NCBI GenBank assembly: GCA_016125215.1
Contig: WGMF01000032.1
Span: 1-64,000 of the forward strand
Direction of reading: 5' to 3'
Source: Phycisphaera sp.
GTDB taxonomy: Bacteria; Planctomycetota; Phycisphaerae; Phycisphaerales; Phycisphaeraceae
DNA length: 64,000 nt
A model generated the notes under the pieces. That model had not been told where the DNA came from. It searched no databases and was given only the letters and a program-made list of their open reading frames with translations. This document shows positions 18,486-26,300 of the stretch, piece by piece. The number at the start of each line of letters is the position of its first letter. The stretch's first letter is position 1. The translations under genes were made by a program, and so were the position numbers.

Positions 18486-18668
18486 CCGCCAAGACGCCAA
18501 GGTCGCCAAGATCAGAGCGGAGAAGATTTTGACCGGATAACAGGATTTTGAAGGATCAACAGGATTGATCCATCTTGTTCTGATCCTGTCAATCTTTCGA
18601 TCCCGTGATCCTGTGAAATTTTCGATCGCTCTTTCCGATCTTGGTGTCCTCGGCGTCTTGGCGGTGAA
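18482..18668. repeat. Long nested inverted repeat, copy B (CCGCCAAGACGCCAAG type)
   Basis: Left arm TTAACCGCCAAGACGCCAAG and right arm ending GGCGTCTTGGCGGTGAA are inverted copies. Inside, GGATAACAGGAT and GGATCAACAGGAT on the left face GATCCTGT words on the right. The first bases form the TAA stop of the SCO gene. The right end lies about 60 bases before dnaE. Confidence 0.85.
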
Positions 18669-18726
18669 TCCCCCCGCCCCGATCTGGTAAACTACCCCTT
18701 CGCACACGTCACGGGAGCGGTCACGG

Positions 18727-21700
18727 ATGGCAACCTCAAGCTCCGCCACACCTGTTCAATTTGTCCACCTCCACCTGCACTCGCAATACTCCCTGCTCGA
18801 CGGGGGCAACCGACTCGACCGTCTCGTCAAACGCGTCGCGGAACTGGGCATGCCCGCCGTCGCCGTGACGGACCACGGCAACCTCTTCGGCGCGGTCGAG
18901 TTTTACAACCTCGCCAAAGACGCGGGCATCAAGCCGATCCTCGGCATCGAGGCCTACATCGCGCCGGGCGAACGCACCAGCCGGGAATACACCGGCATCG
19001 CTGACGGCGGGTACCACCTCGTCCTTTTGGCGGAAAACCTCACCGGCTGGCAGAACCTCATCAAGCTCTCAAGCGACGCCTACCTGCGCGGATTCTACTT
19101 CAAGCCCCGCATGGACAAGTCCACACTCGAACAGTGGGCGGACGGCATCATCGCCATCAACGGCCACCTCGGCTCGTCCATGGCGCACCACCTCGTGCGT
19201 TACGTCCGCACACACGACCCGGCCCACTACAACGCGGCCCTTGAAGAAGCCAGGTGGCACAAGGACACCTTCGGCGTCAACGAAAATGGAGAGCCCCGCT
19301 TCTTCGTCGAACTCCAGCGCCACGATGTCAAAGAGCAGACCGACATCAACGAGCACCTGGTCGCCATTGCCAAAGAACTCTCGCTGCCCGTCGTCGCGGA
19401 CAACGACGCGCACTTTCTCTACGAAGACGACTACGACGCACACGACACGCTCTGCTGCATCTCGATGGTCAAGCTCAAGACCGATACAAGTCGGCTCAAG
19501 TATTCGCGCGACCTCTACGTCAAGAGCATGGAGCAGATGTCCGAACTGTTCCACGACCTGCCCGAGGCGATCCACAACACCACCCGCATCGCCGACCGCT
19601 GCAACGTCGAACTGCCCCTGGGCAAGAGCCACGCCCCGGTCGTCAAGATCGCCAAAACTCCCCAACCCGATCAAACCACCAAGGGGCATGGTCACTTGAG
19701 TGACCATGCTCAACCCGCCCCCGTCGGCTCGACCGAGTGGTACAACACCTTCTGCGCCCGATACGAGCTGCTCCCCTTCGACGCCACACGCGACAAGACC
19801 CCCCCGCACGTGCTCAAGCAACAGTGTGACTCGGCACTGAGAGAACTGGCCGAGGCCGGCGCGGTCTGGCGATACGGTGAAAACGGGATCACCGACGACA
19901 TCCGTGGTCGGCTCGACCGAGAACTCAAGATCCTCTCCGACAAAAATATCTCCGCCTACTTCCTGATCGTCTGGGACTTCGTCTCCGAGGCACGCAGGCG
20001 CGGCATCCCCGCCAACGCGCGTGGGTCGGGCGTCGGCACCATGGTCGGCTACTGCCTCGGTCTATCCAACGCCTGCCCGGTTCAATACGGCCTGCTCTTC
20101 GAACGCTTCACCGACCCCGATCGATCCGAGTACCCCGATATCGATATCGACATCTGCCAGGACGGCCGGGGCGAGATCCTCGACTACGTCCGCCAGAAAT
20201 ACGGCCACGTCGCACAGATCATCACCTTCGGGACCCTCAAGGCCCGCGCGGCGGTGCGCGACGTCGGGCGCGTGCTCAACGTCTCATTGGCTGAAGTGGA
20301 CCGCCTGTGCAAACTCATCGGCGACGGCCTCTCCACCACCATCGAGTCCGCGCTCGAACAGGAACCCGACCTCAAGAAAGCCTATAACGACAACCCCACC
20401 ACGCGCGAGCTGCTCGACACCGCACGCAAGCTCGAGGGCATGGCCCGGCACGCGGGCGTCCACGCCGCGGGCGTCGTCATTGCCACCCAGCCGCTCGACA
20501 ACATCGTCCCCCTCTACCGCGCTTCCAACAACAAATCCAACGGGAAAAACAGCAAAAACAAGGGCGACGACAAGAACGCAGAGGTCGCGGTCGACCAGGT
20601 CGTCACCCAGTGGGACGGCCCGACCGTCGAGAAGGTCGGCCTGCTCAAGATGGACTTCCTCGGCCTGCGCACGCTCTCGATCATCGAACGCGCCAAGCAG
20701 CTCATCCGCGCTACGCTCGACGAAAAAACCATCCGCGAAACCTTATCCGAGCCGGGGCGTCCCGCCCCGGATGAATCCACCAACGATCCATTAGACCTCG
20801 AGCGCCTCACCTTCGATGACCAGCGCGTCTTCGACATGTTCCGACGCGGTGAGACGGCGGGCGTGTTCCAGTTTGAATCCGGCGGCATGCGCAACACCCT
20901 GTTAGGCATGAAGCCCGACCGCATCGAGGACCTCATCGCCGCCAACGCGCTCTTCCGGCCGGGGCCGATGGAGCTGATCCCCGACTACAACCTCCGCAAG
21001 CACGGCAGGCAGCCCGTCCCCGTCACGCACCCCATCGTCGAAAAATTCACCGACGAGACGTTCGGCATCATGGTCTACCAGGAACAGGTGATGCAGATCG
21101 TCCACGAGCTGGGTTCCATCCCCCTGCGCAGCGCCTACTCGCTCATCAAGGCCATCAGCAAGAAGAAACAGAAAGAGATCGACAAGGTCCGCCCCAGGTT
21201 CGTCGAGGGCTCGCAGCAAAAGGGCCTGTCCAAACCCCAGGCGGAAGAGCTTTTCGACCTGATCCTCAAGTTCGCGGGCTACGGCTTCAACAAGAGCCAC
21301 TCGACGGGTTACGCCATCGTCGCCTACCAGACGGCCTACCTCAAAACGTATTTCCCCGTGCAATACATGGCCGCGGTGCTCACCTACGAATCGGTCAGCA
21401 CCGACAAGGTCGTCGAATACATCGACGAGTGCCGCCGCGTCATGCGTCTGGATGGCTCACGCGGCATCGAGGTCAAACCCCCGGACGTGAACCGCTCCGA
21501 TGTCCACTTCACAGTAATCTTCGAGGACGGCGAAAAGAAAACTTCCGGGGGTGGGCATATCCGCTTCGGGCTCAGTGCGGTCAAGGGCGTGGGCGAAAAG
21601 GCGATGCGTGCGATGATCGACGCCCGCAAGAAGGGCGGGCCATTCAAGAGCATCTTCGACTTCTGTGAGCGCGTGCCGCTGGGCCTGATCAACCGTGCGA

Positions 21701-22743
21701 CAATCGAGGCTTTGATCAAGTGCGGCGCGTTCGATTCGATCCACGGCCAAGACAAACGCGCGGCGCTGGTCGAGGTGATGGACGACGCGATCCAGGCCGG
21801 CCAGAAAGCCGCCGCCGACCGGGACTCGGGTCAACTCAATTTCTTCGGTGCCCCCGCCCCCGGAAGTTCGGCAGCGGGTGCCTCGAAATCATCGGAGCCC
21901 AACAGGGTCACGCTCCCCCGTGTCGAGCCGTGGTCCCCCAAGGTCGCGCTGGATTTCGAGAAGAGCGTGCTGGGGTTCTATGTTTCGAGCCACCCGCTCG
22001 ATGAGCACCGCAAGACGCTGTCCACCTTCGGAAACGCCACGGTGGAAGAGGCCAAGTCTATGCGTGCCGACACGCGCGTCGTGCTCGGCGGGATGCTCAC
22101 CCGTGTGCGGCACACCCTCGTCAAGAACGGCAAGTCCGCAGGCCAGAAGATGGCCATGATTACGATCGAAGACCCCTCGGGTTCGATGGACGGGGTGGTC
22201 TTTTCCGACGCTTTTGCCATTGCTGCGCCGCTGCTCGAAACCGACCGTGTGGTCTTTCTCAAGGGCCGAATCGATCGCAGGCGGGAGGAGCCGAACATCG
22301 TGGTCGAGTCGGTGATCGCCGTCGAACGCGCCCCGGCAGAACTCACCGAAGAGGTCCGCATCGTCCTGCACGAGGAGTCTCACTACCAACCCCCGCGCCA
22401 GCCCTTCAACGGCGAGCTGCGCAAGCTGCAGACTTTACTCAGGCAGCGCGCCGCGACCAACGGCCACCACGCCGCGCGCGTCTCCTTTGAGATTCATCAA
22501 CAGGGAAAAGTCGCCATCCTCAGAGCCGAGGGCGTCCGCGTCACCGTCGACACCGACCTGCCGCGCCACGTCGCCAGTGTGCTGGAGATGGATGGTAAAG
22601 AGGTCTGCTGCCGACTCATCGGCCCGCCACGTTTATTCGCCAACAGCCAGGCGGGCCAGATGCTCCACCGCGACACCGACCCGCAACAACCCATCCTCCG
22701 CCGACAATCCGACGAAGTCTGCGCGAGCGTGGATCGGTATTAA
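18727..22743 (+). CDS. dnaE: DNA polymerase III subunit alpha
   Basis: The replicative polymerase, 1338 residues. The N-terminal PHP domain is HLHLHSQYSLLDG, with AVTDHGNLFG. Catalytic aspartates are in PDIDIDICQDGRGEI (about 470-485). KMDFLGLRTL, a helix-hairpin-helix region and an OB fold (VVLGGMLTRVR near 1118) follow. Unusual insertions are a hairpin-encoded stretch KGHGHLSDHAQ at about 320-329, an Asn/Lys-rich stretch near 600-620, and EPGRPAPDES near 678. All are in variable loops, so activity is probably intact. The ATG start gives the expected N terminus. Confidence 0.97.
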   Translation: MATSSSATPVQFVHLHLHSQYSLLDGGNRLDRLVKRVAELGMPAVAVTDHGNLFGAVEFYNLAKDAGIKPILGIEAYIAPGERTSREYTGIADGGYHLVLLAENLTGWQNLIKLSSDAYLRGFYFKPRMDKSTLEQWADGIIAINGHLGSSMAHHLVRYVRTHDPAHYNAALEEARWHKDTFGVNENGEPRFFVELQRHDVKEQTDINEHLVAIAKELSLPVVADNDAHFLYEDDYDAHDTLCCISMVKLKTDTSRLKYSRDLYVKSMEQMSELFHDLPEAIHNTTRIADRCNVELPLGKSHAPVVKIAKTPQPDQTTKGHGHLSDHAQPAPVGSTEWYNTFCARYELLPFDATRDKTPPHVLKQQCDSALRELAEAGAVWRYGENGITDDIRGRLDRELKILSDKNISAYFLIVWDFVSEARRRGIPANARGSGVGTMVGYCLGLSNACPVQYGLLFERFTDPDRSEYPDIDIDICQDGRGEILDYVRQKYGHVAQIITFGTLKARAAVRDVGRVLNVSLAEVDRLCKLIGDGLSTTIESALEQEPDLKKAYNDNPTTRELLDTARKLEGMARHAGVHAAGVVIATQPLDNIVPLYRASNNKSNGKNSKNKGDDKNAEVAVDQVVTQWDGPTVEKVGLLKMDFLGLRTLSIIERAKQLIRATLDEKTIRETLSEPGRPAPDESTNDPLDLERLTFDDQRVFDMFRRGETAGVFQFESGGMRNTLLGMKPDRIEDLIAANALFRPGPMELIPDYNLRKHGRQPVPVTHPIVEKFTDETFGIMVYQEQVMQIVHELGSIPLRSAYSLIKAISKKKQKEIDKVRPRFVEGSQQKGLSKPQAEELFDLILKFAGYGFNKSHSTGYAIVAYQTAYLKTYFPVQYMAAVLTYESVSTDKVVEYIDECRRVMRLDGSRGIEVKPPDVNRSDVHFTVIFEDGEKKTSGGGHIRFGLSAVKGVGEKAMRAMIDARKKGGPFKSIFDFCERVPLGLINRATIEALIKCGAFDSIHGQDKRAALVEVMDDAIQAGQKAAADRDSGQLNFFGAPAPGSSAAGASKSSEPNRVTLPRVEPWSPKVALDFEKSVLGFYVSSHPLDEHRKTLSTFGNATVEEAKSMRADTRVVLGGMLTRVRHTLVKNGKSAGQKMAMITIEDPSGSMDGVVFSDAFAIAAPLLETDRVVFLKGRIDRRREEPNIVVESVIAVERAPAELTEEVRIVLHEESHYQPPRQPFNGELRKLQTLLRQRAATNGHHAARVSFEIHQQGKVAILRAEGVRVTVDTDLPRHVASVLEMDGKEVCCRLIGPPRLFANSQAGQMLHRDTDPQQPILRRQSDEVCASVDRY
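19686..19709. repeat. Perfect palindrome in frame inside dnaE
   Basis: GCATGGTCACT (19686-19696) and AGTGACCATGC (19699-19709) are perfect inverted copies around TG. The element keeps the reading frame and encodes GHGHLSDHA in a loop between the PHP and polymerase regions. Confidence 0.8.
20752..20770. repeat. Second perfect palindrome in frame inside dnaE
   Basis: CCGGGGCG (20752-20759) and CGCCCCGG (20763-20770) pair around TCC. It encodes part of EPGRPAPDES, an insertion-like stretch just before the conserved LERLTFDDQRVF region. Confidence 0.65.
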
Positions 22744-22758
22744 GGGTGTTGACGAAGA

Positions 22759-22777
22759 CCGGGCTGACACAGCCCGG
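22759..22777. terminator. Hairpin after dnaE
   Basis: CCGGGCT (22759-22765) and AGCCCGG (22771-22777) pair around GACAC, 16 bases past the dnaE stop and before the convergent CDGSH gene. There is no U-run, so this is a likely but unproven terminator. Confidence 0.45.
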
Positions 22778-22792
22778 CTCGCTTGATGGGTG

Positions 22793-23002
22793 TCACACGT
22801 CGTCGCGGACTTCGATCACCTTCGTACGCGTTTTGTCATATACGCACACCTTCCCCGGTTTGTCGTTTTGCTTGGCAATCTTGTGCGAACCGTCGCACAG
22901 CGGCAGGTTCTGGGACAGGCCGCACGCGCAGACCCACGCGCTTTTTTCCTGGGGCTTGAGTTCGATCGGGCCGGTCGCGTCGTGACGGACGAGTCGTGCC
23001 AT
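22793..23002 (-). CDS. CDGSH-type iron-sulfur protein
   Basis: 69 residues with the signature CACGLSQNLPLCDGSH (C-X-C-X2-S-X3-P-X-C-D-G-X2-H), which binds a pH-labile 2Fe-2S cluster through three Cys and one His. The small single-domain form is cytoplasmic and its role in bacteria is mostly unknown (electron or cluster transfer). It is convergent with dnaE. Confidence 0.92.
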   Translation of the reverse strand: MARLVRHDATGPIELKPQEKSAWVCACGLSQNLPLCDGSHKIAKQNDKPGKVCVYDKTRTKVIEVRDDV

Positions 23003-23189
23003 AGGTGAGGCTCCTGGTCAAAAGTGAAACGGGCGTTTGATGGATTGTAGCACCCCGGGGTTTCCACGTGCGTATGCATTTACAAGAAGTTCACAATTTA
23101 CTAACCGTTGTCCGCATAGGCACATGGTCGAATACATTGTTATGGGTCCAGGTTTAGACCTTCCCCTTACCCCGGCACGGAGTTTACAG

Positions 23190-24425
23190 ATGCAAGAGAC
23201 CGGCTCCGATCACCTGCGAGACGCTGTTCACCAGAGCCGATTCTGGTCGTGGACCGGGATGATGGAGCGGTTGTTCACGCTCTGGTTCGGCGGGTTTGTC
23301 TATAACCAGATCTGGGAGGACCCGCGCGTCGACATCGAGGCGATGCAACTCACGCCCAACAGCCGAATCCTCACGATTGCGTCCGGCGGGTGCAACATCC
23401 TCAACTACCTCGTCGAGCAGCCTGAGAAGATCGTCGCGGTCGACTTGAACCGCCACCACATGCACCTGACGCGCCTGAAGATCGAGGCGCTGCGTCACCT
23501 TCCGACGCACGAAGATTTTTTTGCTTTTTTCGGCAAGGCCGACGACAAGCGCAACCTGACGAACTACAAAAAATACATCCGTGAGCACCTCGACCCCGCC
23601 ACGCGCAGGTTCTGGGAATCCCGCCGGGGCCTGCGATTCTTCTGCGGGCCTCGCATCAATTACTTTGAGAAGAACTTCTACAACCACGCCAAGTTCGGCA
23701 AGCTCATGCGCTTCACCCATGCGCTGGCGCGCATCACCCGCCGAGACCCCACGCGGCTGCTCGCCGCCACCTCGCTCGACGAGCAGCGCGAACTCTTCGA
23801 CGAGATGTTCAGCCCGTTCTTCGAGAACCGCTTCATCCGTTTCACGGGGAAGATGCCGCTCGTGGCGTTTTCACTGGGCATCCCGCCCCGGCAGGTCAAG
23901 GCCCTGCGCGGCGACTGCCCGGACGGCATCGTCGAGGTCTACCGCCAGCGCGTCGAACGCCTCGTCTGCCACTTCCCGGTGGAGGACAACTACTTCACGT
24001 GGCAGGCTTTCAGCAGGCGCTACGACACCCAGTCGCTCCGTGCCATGCCCGAGTACCTCCGCAAGGAACACTGGGAACTGTTGCGCAACACCATCGACCG
24101 CGTCACCACGCAGATCACCAGCATCACCGACTACCTCTCCCGCCAGGACGACCACTCGCTGGACCGCTTTGTCTTCCTCGATGCGCAGGACTGGATGAAG
24201 GACGAGGAGATCGAGGCCCTCTGGTCGCAGGTGGCGCGAGTCGGCAAGCCCGGCACACGGATCATCTTCCGCACCGCGGCCTCGGCCTCGCCCATCGAGA
24301 CCGCCCTCTCGCCCAAGCTGCGTGAGAAGTTCGAGTACCACAAGCTGCTCTCGCAGGACCTCTTCGCACGCGACCGCTCGGCGATCTACGGCGGGTTCCA
24401 CCTCTACACGCTGCGCGGGGATTAA
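23190..24425 (+). CDS. btaA: BtaA-like S-adenosylmethionine:diacylglycerol 3-amino-3-carboxypropyltransferase
   Basis: A member of the DUF3419/BtaA family, which transfers the aminocarboxypropyl group of SAM to diacylglycerol as the first step of betaine-lipid synthesis. Diagnostic stretches are FVYNQIWEDPRVDIEAMQL and the SAM-binding ILTIASGGCNILNYL with VAVDLN. The ATG at 23190 has GGAG eight bases before it, giving 411 residues; an ATG at 23037 is less likely. The N-methyltransferase partner BtaB is not adjacent. The TAA stop coincides with the start of repeat C. Confidence 0.85.
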   Translation: MQETGSDHLRDAVHQSRFWSWTGMMERLFTLWFGGFVYNQIWEDPRVDIEAMQLTPNSRILTIASGGCNILNYLVEQPEKIVAVDLNRHHMHLTRLKIEALRHLPTHEDFFAFFGKADDKRNLTNYKKYIREHLDPATRRFWESRRGLRFFCGPRINYFEKNFYNHAKFGKLMRFTHALARITRRDPTRLLAATSLDEQRELFDEMFSPFFENRFIRFTGKMPLVAFSLGIPPRQVKALRGDCPDGIVEVYRQRVERLVCHFPVEDNYFTWQAFSRRYDTQSLRAMPEYLRKEHWELLRNTIDRVTTQITSITDYLSRQDDHSLDRFVFLDAQDWMKDEEIEALWSQVARVGKPGTRIIFRTAASASPIETALSPKLREKFEYHKLLSQDLFARDRSAIYGGFHLYTLRGD

Positions 24426-24600
24426 CCGCCAAGACGCCAAGAGCGCCAAGTCTGACAGGCAGAGTTGAGTGGATCACCGGATCGGCAGGATCAATGGGAT
24501 AAGCCATGCGCTTGCTGGCCCTGTCAATCCAACCGATCCTGATATCCTATCTACCATTCTTTGCCCTTATCTCGGAGCTCTCGGTGTCTCGGTGGTTAAT
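24422..24600. repeat. Long nested inverted repeat, copy C (CCGCCAAGACGCCAAG type)
   Basis: It starts TTAACCGCCAAGACGCCAAG, with the btaA stop TAA inside the first bases, and ends TCTCGGTGGTTAA only three bases before the kdsA start. The right arm is diverged (CTCGGTGTCTCGG in place of CTTGGCGTCTTGG), as if arms of two subtypes were joined. The interior has GGATCACCGGATCGGCAGGAT and matching ATCCTGATATCC. Confidence 0.85.
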
Positions 24601-24603
24601 CCC

Positions 24604-25449
24604 ATGAACACACTCCCCATCCACGTCGGCCCCGTTCCCATTGGCCCCGGCGCGCCTTTGGCGATCATCGCCGGCCCCTGTGTGGCCGAGTCCTATGACC
24701 TGTGCGTCCGCATCGGCCAGCAGGTGCGCGATGCGTGTGCCAAGCTCGGCTTGGGGTACATCTTCAAGGCCAGCTTCGACAAGGCCAACCGCAGCTCGAT
24801 CAAGAGCGACCGCGGCCCGGGGTTGGACGAAGGGTTGGAGCTCATCCGCAAAGTCGGCCAAGCGCTCGGCGTGCCGGTGACGACGGACGTGCATGAGTCG
24901 CACCAGTGCGAAGCGGTTGCCCAGGCTGCGGACCTCCTGCAAATCCCCGCGTTTTTATGCAGGCAGACCGACCTGCTCGTCGCCGCCGCGAAGACCGGCA
25001 AACCCGTCAACGTGAAGAAGGGCCAGTTCATGTCGCCCGCCGAGATGGGCAGCGTGGTTGAAAAACTCCGCGAAGCCGGCGGCACGCAGAACATGCTCAC
25101 CGAGCGCGGCACCTTCTTCGGCTACAACCGCCTGGTGAATGATTTCCTCGGCTTGGGCGACATGATGGACATGGGCGTGCCTGTCTGCTTCGACGTGACG
25201 CACTCGACGCAGCTTCCGGGGGGCGGCGTGAACTCAACAACGAGCGGGCAGGCGAGAGTCACCGCGGGCCGACCCGACCGCGCGCCGCTGCTTGCCAAAT
25301 GCGCCGTGGCCGCGGGCGTCGATGCCCTGTTCATCGAGACCCACCCCGAACCGGCAAAAGCGCGCTCGGATGCCGCGACGATGCTGCCGGTGAATGTCAC
25401 ACTCGACCTTCTGCCCAGGCTTGCGGCGCTGCGCCGGGTATTGAAATGA
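24604..25449 (+). CDS. kdsA: 3-deoxy-8-phosphooctulonate (Kdo-8-P) synthase
   Basis: Condenses arabinose-5-phosphate and phosphoenolpyruvate to Kdo-8-phosphate for LPS. Its 281 residues show IIAGPCVAES, FKASFDKANRSS, GVPVTTDVHE, VNVKKGQFMSP, LTERGTFFGYN and FDVTHSTQLPGG, all typical of KdsA rather than the related DAHP synthase. It implies an outer membrane with Kdo. The ATG immediately follows repeat C, so the repeat probably contains or blocks its promoter region. Confidence 0.96.
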   Translation: MNTLPIHVGPVPIGPGAPLAIIAGPCVAESYDLCVRIGQQVRDACAKLGLGYIFKASFDKANRSSIKSDRGPGLDEGLELIRKVGQALGVPVTTDVHESHQCEAVAQAADLLQIPAFLCRQTDLLVAAAKTGKPVNVKKGQFMSPAEMGSVVEKLREAGGTQNMLTERGTFFGYNRLVNDFLGLGDMMDMGVPVCFDVTHSTQLPGGGVNSTTSGQARVTAGRPDRAPLLAKCAVAAGVDALFIETHPEPAKARSDAATMLPVNVTLDLLPRLAALRRVLK

Positions 25450-25457
25450 TTCTTTGC

Positions 25458-25530
25458 GTGCCACTGGCGGCTTGCCCGCCAGTGAGATAGCCGCAGGGAA
25501 AAACACTGGCGGACAAGCCGCCAGTGGCAC
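25458..25530. repeat. Long inverted repeat between convergent genes, copy 1
   Basis: Left arm 25458-25484 starts GTGCCACTGGCGG and right arm 25504-25530 ends CCGCCAGTGGCAC; they are inverted over 27 bases with one or two changes. Each arm is itself nearly palindromic (CACTGGCGG...CCGCCAGTG). It lies exactly between convergent kdsA and the ThuA-like gene, where a two-way terminator would be expected. A second copy is at 50527-50600. Confidence 0.85.
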
Positions 25531-25556
25531 ACAAAAATCCTGTGACATGCCTTTGC

Positions 25557-26228
25557 TTACCGCGTCGCCCAGAGCATCCCGCGGCGGACGATCTCTTTGG
25601 CTTCGGGCGTGTCGAAGTCGGCAAACGTGTGGCCCCACGCGGCGACGAAGACCTTGCCCTTGACCCAGCGGCGCGTCCAGGCGTAAGGCATCACCGTCCC
25701 GAGGCGGTACTTGCCCTTGGCGCCCTCTTCGACGCCCTCGTGGTAGAACGTCGTCGTGCATAACACATGATTAGCCGGGTCGGTGTGGCAGTAGTACTGC
25801 TCGGTGTTCTTGAGCGTGAAGTGGCCGATGCCCTGTGTGATCGGGTGGTCCTGATCGACGATGTCCACGCGGTACTCGGGGATGCAGCCACCGGGGTGAG
25901 CAACCCACTGCCCGCCGGTCATGAACTGGTACTCGGTGTTGTTTCGGAACGAGTCGATGATCCCGCCGTGGAACCCCGCCAGCCCGACGCCCGCCGCGAC
26001 CGCCTTCATCAGCCCGCCGATCTTCGTGCCGGTGCTGTCCATCGTCCAGATCGGCACGACCAGGTCCTGCTGGAGCATCTTCTGTTCGTCGGCGTAGACC
26101 TCGAGGGTGTCGGCGACTTCGACATGGTAGCCCTCGCCCTCGAGCACGGGCTTGAAAACCTTGGCGGATTCCTCGGGCGTGTGCCCCTTCCACCCGCCCC
26201 ACACGATCAACGCTTTCTTGCCGGCCAT
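25557..26228 (-). CDS. ThuA-like domain protein
   Basis: 223 residues of the ThuA / class I glutamine amidotransferase-like fold: ALIVWGGWKGHTPEES, then GVGLAGFHGGIIDSFR and HPITQGIGHFTL. The family takes part in sugar (disaccharide, inositol) metabolism, often with oxidoreductases, and lacks a clear catalytic Cys. AAGGA is ten bases before ATG 26228; ATG 26234 is the alternative. The FAD-oxidoreductase gene is just upstream on the same strand (72 bases), suggesting a common role in sugar-derivative turnover. Confidence 0.85.
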   Translation of the reverse strand: MAGKKALIVWGGWKGHTPEESAKVFKPVLEGEGYHVEVADTLEVYADEQKMLQQDLVVPIWTMDSTGTKIGGLMKAVAAGVGLAGFHGGIIDSFRNNTEYQFMTGGQWVAHPGGCIPEYRVDIVDQDHPITQGIGHFTLKNTEQYYCHTDPANHVLCTTTFYHEGVEEGAKGKYRLGTVMPYAWTRRWVKGKVFVAAWGHTFADFDTPEAKEIVRRGMLWATR

Positions 26229-26300
26229 GGTCATTGTCCTTGTAGAAAAGTAGTGTGAAACAGCAGGCGGTAAGGATAGCAACCACGGATCAAATGTCGA

